This document shows, piece after piece, positions 7,161-15,110 of a stretch of DNA of 64,000 bases. Both the position numbers and the translations under genes were made by a program. A model generated the notes under the pieces. That model was not told where the DNA came from. It was given only the letters and a program-made list of their open reading frames with translations, and searched no databases. The DNA is from Chryseobacterium gleum. Lineage in GTDB: Bacteria; Bacteroidota; Bacteroidia; Flavobacteriales; Weeksellaceae. How positions within the stretch are numbered: the stretch's first letter is position 1; each line of letters starts with the position of its first letter. The stretch spans positions 5,481,501 through 5,545,500 of the forward strand of contig NZ_LR134289.1 of the NCBI RefSeq assembly GCF_900636535.1. The letters are read 5' to 3'.

Positions 7161-9422
7161 ATGATACGGACTTTTTTAGTATTTTTTATATTGCTTTCAA
7201 ACGTGATTTTTGCCCAAAATAAATTGAATTTAATTCCTTATCCTCAAAAGCTTGAGCTTCTTCAGGGAGAATTTGTAATTCCGGAAACGCTTGTATTAAG
7301 CAATAATCTGCCAAAAGAAGAGACGGAATATTTTAAGAAACGTTTAAGTCCTCAGTTCAAATTTCAGAATATCCAGAAAGGGAATGGAATTCATCTGATC
7401 AATACTGTAATGCCGTCACCTTCAGCCATTGCTGAGCAGAAAAAAGAATATTATTCCATAGAAATTTCTCCGAAACAGATTCATATAAAATCTTATACCA
7501 GACAAGGGTATTTCCTTGCGCTGCAGACTCTGATTCAGATTTTTGAACAATATAAGGAAACTAAGAAAATTCCTGCTTTAAAAATTGAAGACCAGCCAAA
7601 GTTTGCCTGGAGAGGAATGCATCTGGATGTCTGCCGTCACTTTTTTACAGTAGATGAGGTGAAGCAGTATATCGACTATCTCGCGATGTACAAGCTGAAT
7701 ACTTTCCACTGGCATTTAACGGATGATCAGGGATGGAGAATTGAAATCAAAAAATATCCGAAGCTTACTCAGGTTGGCTCAAAACGTAAGGAGTCTATGA
7801 TCGGGGCTTACGTCGACAATACATTTGACGGTACGCCTTACGGACCTTATTATTATACTCAGGAACAGATAAGAGAAGTGGTAAAATATGCTCAGGACAG
7901 GCATATTACTGTTGTTCCGGAAATAGAAATGCCGGGACATGCTTTGGCGGCGCTGTCCGCATATCCTGAACTGGCATGTACAAAAGGACCTTTTGAAGTG
8001 GCTACTAAATGGGGCGTTTTTGATGATGTATTCTGCCCGAAAGATCAAACATTTACTTTTCTGGAAAACGTTCTTGATGAAGTGATAAAGCTTTTCCCAT
8101 CTCAATATATTCACATCGGTGGTGATGAATGTCCGAAAACACGATGGAAAGAATGTGCACACTGCCAGGAACTGATCAAAAAAAATAATTTAAAAGATGA
8201 ACATGGCTTACAGAGCTACTTTATTCATCGTATTGAAAAATATGTGAACAGCAAAGGCCGGAAAATCATCGGTTGGGACGAAATCTTAGAAGGAGGATTA
8301 GCACCGAATGCAGCCGTAATGAGCTGGACTGGTGTAAACGGAGGTATTGAAGCGGCAAAATCAAAACACTTTGCTGTAATGACTCCGGGAGCATACTGTT
8401 ATTTTGATCATTATCAGGGTGATCCTCAATCTGAGCCTAATGCTTTTGGCGGTTTTACTCCTTTAGACAAAGTATACTCTTACAATCCCGTTCCTTCCGA
8501 GCTAAACGCAGAGCAGGCCAAATACATCATGGGAGTCCAGGCTAATCTTTGGACAGAATATATTTTGGATTTTAAACAGGTGCAGTACATGATCTTTCCA
8601 AGATTAATGGCGCTTTCTGAAGTAGGATGGGGAACATCGGATCCTGAAAACTATAAAGAATTTGAAAACAGAGTGATTAATCAGTTCAAAATTCTTGATG
8701 AAATGAAAGTGAACTATGCAAGAAGCATTTATAACATCACCGGAAAAGTAATTCCTTCCAATAACGGAATTGCCTACGAACTGTCAACCTCACAAAATGC
8801 AAACGGTATCAGATATACTTTGGATGGAACTGTTCCTACGCTTAACTCTAAAACGTATCAGAAGGCAGTTCAGATCCCTAATTCTTTAACAATAAAATCA
8901 GCTTATTTTGAAGACGGTCAGTTGAAGAGCGCTGTTTCTACACAGGAGTTTACTGTTTCAAAAACTACGGGAAAGAATATAACCTTAGAACAACAGCCGA
9001 GTGAAAACTATTCTTTCGGTGGTGCTTTTACTTTAGTGGACGGTATTATCGGAAATATAAAGCAATTGGGTAAAACCTGGCTTGGTTTTCAGGGAAAAGA
9101 CGTGGTGGCAACCATAGATTTTGGCCAGAAAACAGCTTTTTCAGAAGTTTATTTCAATACTCTTGAAAATAAAGGAAGCTGGATTCACCTTGCAAAGTCT
9201 GCAAAGATTTTTGTTTCTGATGATAACAGGAATTTTAAGCTGATCAAAGAAATCGGAGCATCGGAAATTCAGGCTGCTCATGGCAAAATCAAAGTAAATG
9301 TAGGAGCACAGAATGCAAAATATCTTAAGATAAATATTGAAAATGCAGGAATTATCCCGGCAGGAAATCCCGGAGCAGATTCCAAAGCATGGTTGTTTGT
9401 TGATGAAATTGGTGTAAATTAG
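7161..9422 (+). CDS. Beta-N-acetylhexosaminidase, GH20, with C-terminal accessory domains
   Basis: 753 aa with a signal peptide (MIRTFLVFFILLSNVIFA). Residues about 20-140 match the GH20 N-terminal domain. The catalytic barrel follows, with 'GMHLDVCRHFFTVDEVKQYIDY', 'HWHLTDDQGWRIEI' and the active-site pair Asp322-Glu323 in HIGGDECPKTRW; Asp supports the acetamido group and Glu is the acid. After the barrel come a short chitobiase-type C-terminal domain ('RYTLDGTVPTLNSKTY') and an F5/8C-like module of about 130 residues ('VVATIDFGQKTAFSEVYFN'). It releases terminal GlcNAc/GalNAc from chitin-derived or glycan oligosaccharides in the periplasm or outside. The next gene starts 8 bases downstream. 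Confidence 0.92.
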   Translation: MIRTFLVFFILLSNVIFAQNKLNLIPYPQKLELLQGEFVIPETLVLSNNLPKEETEYFKKRLSPQFKFQNIQKGNGIHLINTVMPSPSAIAEQKKEYYSIEISPKQIHIKSYTRQGYFLALQTLIQIFEQYKETKKIPALKIEDQPKFAWRGMHLDVCRHFFTVDEVKQYIDYLAMYKLNTFHWHLTDDQGWRIEIKKYPKLTQVGSKRKESMIGAYVDNTFDGTPYGPYYYTQEQIREVVKYAQDRHITVVPEIEMPGHALAALSAYPELACTKGPFEVATKWGVFDDVFCPKDQTFTFLENVLDEVIKLFPSQYIHIGGDECPKTRWKECAHCQELIKKNNLKDEHGLQSYFIHRIEKYVNSKGRKIIGWDEILEGGLAPNAAVMSWTGVNGGIEAAKSKHFAVMTPGAYCYFDHYQGDPQSEPNAFGGFTPLDKVYSYNPVPSELNAEQAKYIMGVQANLWTEYILDFKQVQYMIFPRLMALSEVGWGTSDPENYKEFENRVINQFKILDEMKVNYARSIYNITGKVIPSNNGIAYELSTSQNANGIRYTLDGTVPTLNSKTYQKAVQIPNSLTIKSAYFEDGQLKSAVSTQEFTVSKTTGKNITLEQQPSENYSFGGAFTLVDGIIGNIKQLGKTWLGFQGKDVVATIDFGQKTAFSEVYFNTLENKGSWIHLAKSAKIFVSDDNRNFKLIKEIGASEIQAAHGKIKVNVGAQNAKYLKINIENAGIIPAGNPGADSKAWLFVDEIGVN

Positions 9423-9430
9423 AATAAAAA

Positions 9431-10069
9431 ATGCAGGACGACACCATACTTTCTTCCGAATTTTCATCATCTCCGGAACTGGTAGAAAAGCTCTATCAGT
9501 ACGGTATAACGAAAAATTATCATGAAGGAGATATTATTTTAGATGAAAATGCCTCCATCCGTTCCATTCCTATTGTGATGAAAGGAATGCTGAAAGTCAT
9601 CAGAACAGAAGAAGACGGACGTGAAATTTTACTGTACTACATCAAAGCTGGAGAGAGCTGTATTATGTCTTTTCTGGGTGGAATGCACAATGAAAAAAGT
9701 ATTGTAAGAGCTGAGATCGAAGAAGATGCTGAAATTCTTTTCTTACCACTGGATAAGGTGTCTTTATTCATCAAAGAACATCCCGAATGGTTGGATTATA
9801 TCTTCAGGCTGTATCATAAACGATTTGAAGAGCTTTTGGATATTATCAATGCTATTGCCTTTAAAAAAGTAGACGAAAGGCTGCTGAATCTTTTGCAGAA
9901 AAAATCAGAGCTTACCCGTTCAGAAACCATTCATACCACCCATGAGCAGCTGGCCAATGAGCTTGGAACCGCAAGAGTAGTCGTATCCAGACTCCTCAAA
10001 CAGCTGGAAGAAGATGGGAAACTAAAACTCGGAAGAAATAAAATTACCCTTCTGAAATCCCTTAATTAA
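9431..10069 (+). CDS. Crp/Fnr family transcriptional regulator of the sulfur module
   Basis: 212 aa. Residues about 20-120 form a cyclic-nucleotide-type beta-roll ('YHEGDIILDENASIRSIPIVMKGMLKVIR', 'DGREILLYYIKAGESCIMSFLGG'). Residues about 150-205 form a Crp-type winged helix with recognition helix 'TARVVVSRLLKQLEEDGKL'. There is no Fnr-type N-terminal cysteine cluster. Cys in 'GESCIMS' is notable because related regulators beside sulfur genes could sense persulfide, but that is inference. It starts 8 bases after the hexosaminidase stop and precedes sulfur-transport genes that share a 22-bp promoter box, so it is the best candidate to bind that box. Confidence 0.88.
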   Translation: MQDDTILSSEFSSSPELVEKLYQYGITKNYHEGDIILDENASIRSIPIVMKGMLKVIRTEEDGREILLYYIKAGESCIMSFLGGMHNEKSIVRAEIEEDAEILFLPLDKVSLFIKEHPEWLDYIFRLYHKRFEELLDIINAIAFKKVDERLLNLLQKKSELTRSETIHTTHEQLANELGTARVVVSRLLKQLEEDGKLKLGRNKITLLKSLN

Positions 10070-10100
10070 TAAATCCCATTTCAATTTACTGATACGTAGA

Positions 10101-10147
10101 CCATCCCCCCTCCTCCGGAGGGGTGGCAAAAATTCATAGAATTTTTG
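10101..10147. repeat. Double-hairpin intergenic repeat
   Basis: Two adjacent palindromes: a C-rich/G-rich hairpin (CCCCTCC / GGAGGGG, 10101-10126) and a perfect 9-bp stem CAAAAATTC / GAATTTTTG (10127-10147). It looks like a dispersed intergenic element and might also end the Crp/Fnr transcript. Confidence 0.55.
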
Positions 10148-10182
10148 ACAGGGTCATTGCGGACCAAAGGTGAAGCAGTCTC

Positions 10183-10231
10183 CTTATGTAACAAAAGTAG
10201 CTGTAGCCCTCATCCTGATTTTCCATTTTTG
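10183..10231 (+). promoter_or_regulatory. Shared 22-bp activator box plus -7 element, TauE gene
   Basis: A 22-bp box (TTATGTAACAAAAGTAGCTG core, 10183-10204) is identical to the one at 11043-11064. A -7-like element CATTTTTG lies at 10224-10231, exactly 41 bases from box start to element start, as in the second copy. The box contains the imperfect inverted repeat GTAAC-N4-GTAGC. Its centre would be near -42, where class II Crp-type activators bind. Confidence 0.7.
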
Positions 10232-10255
10232 CATCAGAATTATTTGAATAGTGAA

Positions 10256-11038
10256 ATGGAAATTATAGGATATACAGCAGCCGTTTTTATCGGCATTTCT
10301 CTCGGTTTAATAGGAGGTGGAGGAAGTATTCTCACCGTTCCTGTTCTCGTTTATCTTTTTGGTATCGATGCCTTTATGGCAACAGAATATTCTCTCTTTA
10401 TAGTAGGGATAAGCAGCCTTGTAGGTTCAGTGTCATATTTTAAAAAAGGATTGATCAATTTTAAAATTGCAATGGTCTTTGGAGTTCCTTCCATAATTTC
10501 TATTTTTCTGACCAGAACGTACCTTCTTCCCTTGATTCCTGATGAAATATTCAGAATACAGAACTTTACCATGACCAGAAACATTTTTTTACTGCTGATT
10601 TTTGCCGGGTTAATGATTCTGGCTTCTTATAAAATGATAAGAAAAAATACTTCAGAACATAAAACCGATAAGAATAATGTCTTCCAGGCAGCAGGACAGG
10701 GCTCAATAGTAGGTGTTTTAACCGGGTTGGTGGGAGCTGGAGGAGGATTTATGATCATTCCTGCACTGGTCAATCTGCTGAAAATCCCTATGAAAATTGC
10801 GATAGGAACTTCTCTGGTCATTATCTCCCTGAATTCTTTGATTGGATTCTTTTCTTCTGTCAATCATATGAAAATAGATTGGAAACTATTGATTTCGATT
10901 ACAGTCATTGCCATAGCAGGAATAGTCATAGGTTCTCAACTATCAAAAAAAATTGACGGTAAAAAACTGAAACCGGCATTCGGCTGGTTTATCCTAATTA
11001 TGGGTATTTATATTATTACTAAAGAAATTTTCCTTTAA
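10256..11038 (+). CDS. Sulfite exporter TauE/SafE family protein
   Basis: 260 aa from the ATG at 10256 (MEIIGYTAAVFIGIS). A longer frame from a TTG at 10145 is rejected because it would run through a hairpin repeat and the promoter. About eight membrane helices are visible, with the two internally repeated TauE motifs 'GLIGGGGSILTVPVL' and 'LTGLVGAGGGFMIIPALV'. Family members move sulfite, sulfoacetate or related sulfur anions across the inner membrane. The setting beside the persulfide/rhodanese gene supports a sulfur role. It has its own predicted activator-dependent promoter. Confidence 0.88.
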   Translation: MEIIGYTAAVFIGISLGLIGGGGSILTVPVLVYLFGIDAFMATEYSLFIVGISSLVGSVSYFKKGLINFKIAMVFGVPSIISIFLTRTYLLPLIPDEIFRIQNFTMTRNIFLLLIFAGLMILASYKMIRKNTSEHKTDKNNVFQAAGQGSIVGVLTGLVGAGGGFMIIPALVNLLKIPMKIAIGTSLVIISLNSLIGFFSSVNHMKIDWKLLISITVIAIAGIVIGSQLSKKIDGKKLKPAFGWFILIMGIYIITKEIFL

Positions 11039-11042
11039 TCCT

Positions 11043-11091
11043 CTTATGTAACAAAAGTAGCTGTGGAGGAGAAAAGAAAGCAGGAGATTTG
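11043..11091 (+). promoter_or_regulatory. Shared 22-bp activator box plus -7 element, MBL-rhodanese gene
   Basis: Second identical copy of the 22-bp box (11043-11064), followed at the same 41-base offset by GAGATTTG (11084-11091). Both -7 elements keep A at position 2 and TTTG but lack the first T, which fits promoters that need an activator. Confidence 0.7.
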
Positions 11092-11122
11092 TACCAGATA
11101 ACAAAATCAAAAAATAAATACA

Positions 11123-12544
11123 ATGAAAATAGAACAGATTTATACAGGTTGCCTGGCACAGGGAGCTTATTACATCACCTCAGCCGGAGAAGCTGCTATT
11201 ATTGACCCTTTAAGAGAAACTCAGCCTTATATCAACAGACTGAAAGAAGATGAAGTAGAATTGAAATATATTTTTGAAACCCATTTTCATGCAGATTTCG
11301 TCAGCGGACATCTTGATTTAAGCCATAAAACAGGTGCCCCAATTGTCTATGGACCGACTGCCAATCCTGATTTTGAGGCCATTATTGCAGAGGATGAACA
11401 AATATTTGAAATCGGGGACATCAAAATTAAGGTTCTTCACACGCCGGGACACACCCTTGAAAGTACATGCTATCTGCTGATTGATGAAAATGGAGCTGAG
11501 AAAGCACTTTTCAGTGGTGATACCTTGTTCCTCGGGGATGTTGGACGTCCGGATCTGGCACAGAAAGGTGCAAATCTGACACAGGAAGAGCTGGCTGACC
11601 TTTTATACGATAGTCTCTATAACAAGATTTTACCTTTACATGATGAGATTACCGTCTATCCGGCTCATGGCGCAGGTTCTGCCTGTGGTAAAAACATGCA
11701 GAAAGAAACAGTAGATACATTGGGAAACCAAAAAAGAACCAATTATGCTTTAAATCAGAAAGACCGGGAGAGCTTTATTAAAGAAGTTACGGACGGACTT
11801 TTACCACCGCCGGCTTATTTCGGGATGAATGTCATGATGAACAAAAAAGGATACAGCAGTTTTGATAAAGTTCTTTCGCAAGGTTTGCATGCTCTGGTTC
11901 CGGAACAGTTTGAGGAAATTGCTGAAGCTTCAGGAGCTTTGATTTTAGACGTAAGAACTAACCATGATTTTGCCAGAGGCTTTATCCCACAGTCTGTCAA
12001 TATAGGACTGGATGGTGATTTTGCTCCCTGGGTAGGTGCATTAATTGCAGATGTAAACCAGCCTATTCTGCTGGTCACTGAAAAAGGAACTGAAGAAGAA
12101 GCGGTAACGCGGTTGAGCAGAGTAGGGTTCGACAATATCCTTGGTTTTTTGGAAGGAAGCTTTGAAGCATGGAAAAAAAGCGGAAAGGAAACTGACTTTG
12201 TCAACCGTATTTCTGCAGAGCAATTTGAAACCGAAATCAAAGGAAAAGAAGCAAAAATCATCGATATAAGAAAAGAAAGTGAATACAATGCAGAACATAT
12301 TCATGAAGCTTACAGCAAGCCTCTGGCATATATCAATAAGTGGATTCGTGAGATAGAGCCGTCAGAACATTTCTACATGCATTGCGGAAGCGGCTACAGA
12401 AGTACAATGGCAGCAAGCATTCTTCAGGCAAGGGGATTCAGAAACTTTACTGAAGTTGAAGGAGGTTTTAAAGCGATTGCATCCACAGGTATTCCTAAAA
12501 GTGATTTTGTGTGTCAGACTAAAATTTTAAATACATTAGATTAA
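11123..12544 (+). CDS. MBL-fold hydrolase fused to two rhodanese domains (persulfide dioxygenase/sulfurtransferase-like)
   Basis: 473 aa, cytoplasmic. Residues 1-250 form an ETHE1/glyoxalase II-type metallo-beta-lactamase domain with HFHADF (His54, His56, Asp58), 'HTPGHTLEST', 'FSGDTLFLGDVGRPDL' and 'YPAHGAGS'. The first rhodanese domain (about 265-350) lacks the active-site Cys ('LLVTEKGTEEEA'). The second (about 370-465) has it in HCGSGYRS (Cys421). Such fusions oxidise glutathione- or protein-bound persulfide and move the sulfane sulfur. It stands in a cluster with sulfur anion transporters and under the same predicted regulator as the TauE gene. Confidence 0.9.
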   Translation: MKIEQIYTGCLAQGAYYITSAGEAAIIDPLRETQPYINRLKEDEVELKYIFETHFHADFVSGHLDLSHKTGAPIVYGPTANPDFEAIIAEDEQIFEIGDIKIKVLHTPGHTLESTCYLLIDENGAEKALFSGDTLFLGDVGRPDLAQKGANLTQEELADLLYDSLYNKILPLHDEITVYPAHGAGSACGKNMQKETVDTLGNQKRTNYALNQKDRESFIKEVTDGLLPPPAYFGMNVMMNKKGYSSFDKVLSQGLHALVPEQFEEIAEASGALILDVRTNHDFARGFIPQSVNIGLDGDFAPWVGALIADVNQPILLVTEKGTEEEAVTRLSRVGFDNILGFLEGSFEAWKKSGKETDFVNRISAEQFETEIKGKEAKIIDIRKESEYNAEHIHEAYSKPLAYINKWIREIEPSEHFYMHCGSGYRSTMAASILQARGFRNFTEVEGGFKAIASTGIPKSDFVCQTKILNTLD

Positions 12545-12554
12545 AAAATAAGAA

Positions 12555-13118
12555 ATGTTGGAAATGATAAAAGAACCGTGGCCGTGGTATATTGCCGGTC
12601 CGTTAATTGGCCTTACTGTACCCGCTTTGTTGATTATGGGCAATAAATCCTTTGGAATTAGCTCTTCGTTAAGGCATATCTGTGCAGCCTGCATTCCGGC
12701 CAATGTAAATTTTTTCAAATATAACTGGAAAAAAGAAGCCTGGAATCTGTTTTTTGTACTGGGAATCTTCTTCGGAGGGATGATTGCTGCCCATTTTTTG
12801 ATTAATCCCAATGAAATAACGGTAAATCCCGAACTGAAAGCAGAATTGGCCGGCTACGGAATTACAGATTACAGCAATATGGTTCCTGAACAGCTTATGA
12901 ATTTTGAAAATCTGCTGACACTCAGAGGCTTTATCATCATGATTGTTGGTGGGTTTTTGGTAGGTTTCGGAACAAGATATGCAGGAGGATGCACCAGCGG
13001 ACATGCTATTATGGGGCTTTCCAACCTGCAGTGGCCTTCTTTGGTAGCGACAATATGTTTTATGATCGGAGGATTTTTGATGGCTAATCTTATTCTGCCT
13101 GTCATTCTTTCTTTGTAA
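12555..13118 (+). CDS. YeeE/YedE family thiosulfate/sulfur transport protein, part 1
   Basis: 187 aa with about four membrane helices. It carries the family signature 'GTRYAGGCTSGHAIMGLS' with the conserved Cys that passes sulfur-containing substrate in YeeE proteins, and an N-terminal 'HICAACIPAN' segment with two cysteines. It begins 10 bases after the MBL-rhodanese stop, so it is in the same operon. It and the next protein correspond to the two halves of full-length YeeE, so they probably form one heteromeric channel for thiosulfate or a related sulfur species. Confidence 0.87.
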   Translation: MLEMIKEPWPWYIAGPLIGLTVPALLIMGNKSFGISSSLRHICAACIPANVNFFKYNWKKEAWNLFFVLGIFFGGMIAAHFLINPNEITVNPELKAELAGYGITDYSNMVPEQLMNFENLLTLRGFIIMIVGGFLVGFGTRYAGGCTSGHAIMGLSNLQWPSLVATICFMIGGFLMANLILPVILSL

Positions 13119-13146
13119 GTCTAATTTTAAAAGAGAAATTTATATC

Positions 13147-13635
13147 ATGATAAAAGAAAAAGAACAGAACATGCGTCACCAGGATACTGTTTGTGTAAAC
13201 GAAAGCATTCTTATCCATCCATGGTATCACAACCTGAAGTATCTTGCGGCAGGGATTATTTTTGGAATTATTTTTGTGAAAGCGGAAGTGATTAGCTGGT
13301 TCAGGATACAGGAAATGTTCCGTCTGCAGTCTTTCCATATGTATGGAATCATCGGAAGTGCCGTATTGGTAGGAATCGTTTCAGTAGCGTTGATTAAAAA
13401 GTTCAATATAAAAACAATATATGGCGAGCCCATCAGAATTGCCCCTAAAAAGTTTAATAAAGGCCAGATCTACGGCGGGCTGATCTTTGGTTTCGGCTGG
13501 GCTATTACCGGAGCCTGCCCCGGGCCTCTGTTCGCGCAGATCGGAACGGGAGCTTTAGCAGTATCCGTTACTTTGCTGAGTGCCATTGCCGGAACATGGG
13601 TGTATGGATATTTCAGGGATAAATTACCGCATTAA
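13147..13635 (+). CDS. YeeE/YedE family sulfur transport protein, part 2 (DUF6691 type)
   Basis: 162 aa, four membrane helices. It has the signature 'FGFGWAITGACPGPLFAQIG' with the conserved Cys. It follows part 1 by 28 bases and closes the sulfur operon, which ends at a clear terminator (13663-13698). The N-terminal 20 residues are charged and soluble; a later start would remove part of the first helix, so the ATG at 13147 is kept. Confidence 0.85.
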   Translation: MIKEKEQNMRHQDTVCVNESILIHPWYHNLKYLAAGIIFGIIFVKAEVISWFRIQEMFRLQSFHMYGIIGSAVLVGIVSVALIKKFNIKTIYGEPIRIAPKKFNKGQIYGGLIFGFGWAITGACPGPLFAQIGTGALAVSVTLLSAIAGTWVYGYFRDKLPH

Positions 13636-13662
13636 TATAAAAGTTTAAACAACCTCAATCAT

Positions 13663-13698
13663 AAAAAAAGACTGCTGACAATAACCCGCAGTCTTTTT
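13663..13698. terminator. Bidirectional terminator
   Basis: An 11-bp stem (AAAAAGACTGC / GCAGTCTTTTT) with a 12-base loop between the convergent sulfur operon and tolC-like gene. Confidence 0.88.
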
Positions 13699-13708
13699 AA
13701 GTATAAAA

Positions 13709-15109
13709 TTATGAATAAATGAAGTTCTCAGCCCCTAAAGCCATATAAAGATTAATGCGCTCTATTCTGTACTGAAGTTCCAGATTGATAAGGTTCATTT
13801 CATTTTTCAGGAGGTCCCTCTGTTTACGGATCAGTACAAAACTGTTGTTTGTTCCTACTTTTATTTGTTTCTCAGTCAGGCTGATATTGTTTTTCAGTTC
13901 ATTGACAGCGCTGGTAGTGTAAGTGATCTGCTTTTCTATAGAACGGAGATTGGTTAAAGAGGATTCTACTTCGTTCAGAGCGTTCAGGACGGCTTTTGAA
14001 TACTCTTCAACAACCTGTTTTTGCCGGGAGGTTTTTATCTCCACATTCTTTTTCAACTTTCCATTGTTGAATAACGGAGAAACTAATCCGCCACCCACTT
14101 TTAATAAAGGATTTGAAAACAGAGAATTGATGGATTCCACATTACTTCCGGCAGTTCCGAAGGAAGCGCTTATACTTAACGATGGAAGTCTTGCTGCTTT
14201 AGCCTGTTGTACTTCGTAAAAAGCTTTTTCAATCTGAAAATGATTCGCCTGTATGTCTGATCTGTTCTCCAGAAGCTGAAGAGGAAAGGATTCAGGAACA
14301 GAGGAATTTACAGCATTGAAGTAATTCTGTGTTGCCAGTTTTCCTTCCGGATATTTTCCTGTGAGCAACTCCAATGATCTTCTTGATTGTAGATTTGCAT
14401 TTTTCACTTTTTCAAGATAGCCCTGCAGAGAAATAATTTCTGCAGAGATGTTGGAAATATCCAAAGCATTTGCTGTTCCGATCTTCTTTTGAATAACATA
14501 CAGCTTTTCCAGATCTTTAGACTTCTGAATATAATTCTCAATCTTGTCTTCCTGAATATTTCCTGCAATATTCAGGAAATAAGCTTTAGCAATCATCCCT
14601 GCAATAGACTGATGAAGCAGGGTATTCTGATATTTTGCAGAAAAATAACTGCTGGTTGCTGCCATCTGTGAAGATTTATTTTTACCCCAAAGGTCAATTT
14701 CCCAATTGGCTTTCAATGCAAGACGACGGATCTGGGTATCACTTACCAGATTATTGGAAGTATTGGCTACTGCACTTACACTGGGATAAAGATCACTTCC
14801 TGCAATTTCCATGGCCAGCTCAATCTGATTCAGTTTTTCCTTCGCAATAATAAGATCAGCATTATAAAGCATTCCTTCATTAATAAGATTTTCCAGCTGA
14901 GGGGTTTTAAGATCATTGATCCAGTCATAGGAAACAGATCTGGAGTTAGCTTGTCTGTCAAAGATCCACTCATCCGGAATTTCCACATGAGAAGCAATTT
15001 CACTTGTTTCTTTAAGCTGGGTTATGCTTTCTTTTGTTGGTTCTTTATAACCAATACATGAGCTTAAACTTCCGGAAAGAATCCCCAGTAAAATTAATTT
15101 CTTGTACAT
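13709..15109 (-). CDS. TolC-family outer-membrane efflux lipoprotein (OprM/NodT type)
   Basis: 466 aa. It starts with a lipoprotein signal (MYKKLILLGILSGSLSSC, lipid Cys18). Two repeated outer-membrane efflux domains with long alpha-helical coiled segments follow, for example 'LENLINEGMLYNADLIIAKEKLNQ' (in parts), 'WEIDLWGKNKS' and 'LNALNEVESSLTNLRSIEKQI'. It should form the trimeric exit duct for the HlyD-type adaptor encoded directly upstream. Its start codon lies one base after the adaptor's stop codon, so the two are translated from one mRNA. Confidence 0.9.
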   Translation of the reverse strand: MYKKLILLGILSGSLSSCIGYKEPTKESITQLKETSEIASHVEIPDEWIFDRQANSRSVSYDWINDLKTPQLENLINEGMLYNADLIIAKEKLNQIELAMEIAGSDLYPSVSAVANTSNNLVSDTQIRRLALKANWEIDLWGKNKSSQMAATSSYFSAKYQNTLLHQSIAGMIAKAYFLNIAGNIQEDKIENYIQKSKDLEKLYVIQKKIGTANALDISNISAEIISLQGYLEKVKNANLQSRRSLELLTGKYPEGKLATQNYFNAVNSSVPESFPLQLLENRSDIQANHFQIEKAFYEVQQAKAARLPSLSISASFGTAGSNVESINSLFSNPLLKVGGGLVSPLFNNGKLKKNVEIKTSRQKQVVEEYSKAVLNALNEVESSLTNLRSIEKQITYTTSAVNELKNNISLTEKQIKVGTNNSFVLIRKQRDLLKNEMNLINLELQYRIERINLYMALGAENFIYS

Positions 15110-15110
15110 G

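Noticed and set aside
10145..10255. TTG-started extension of the TauE protein
   Set aside because: It would be translated through the activator box and -7 element and adds a non-membrane tail unlike the family.
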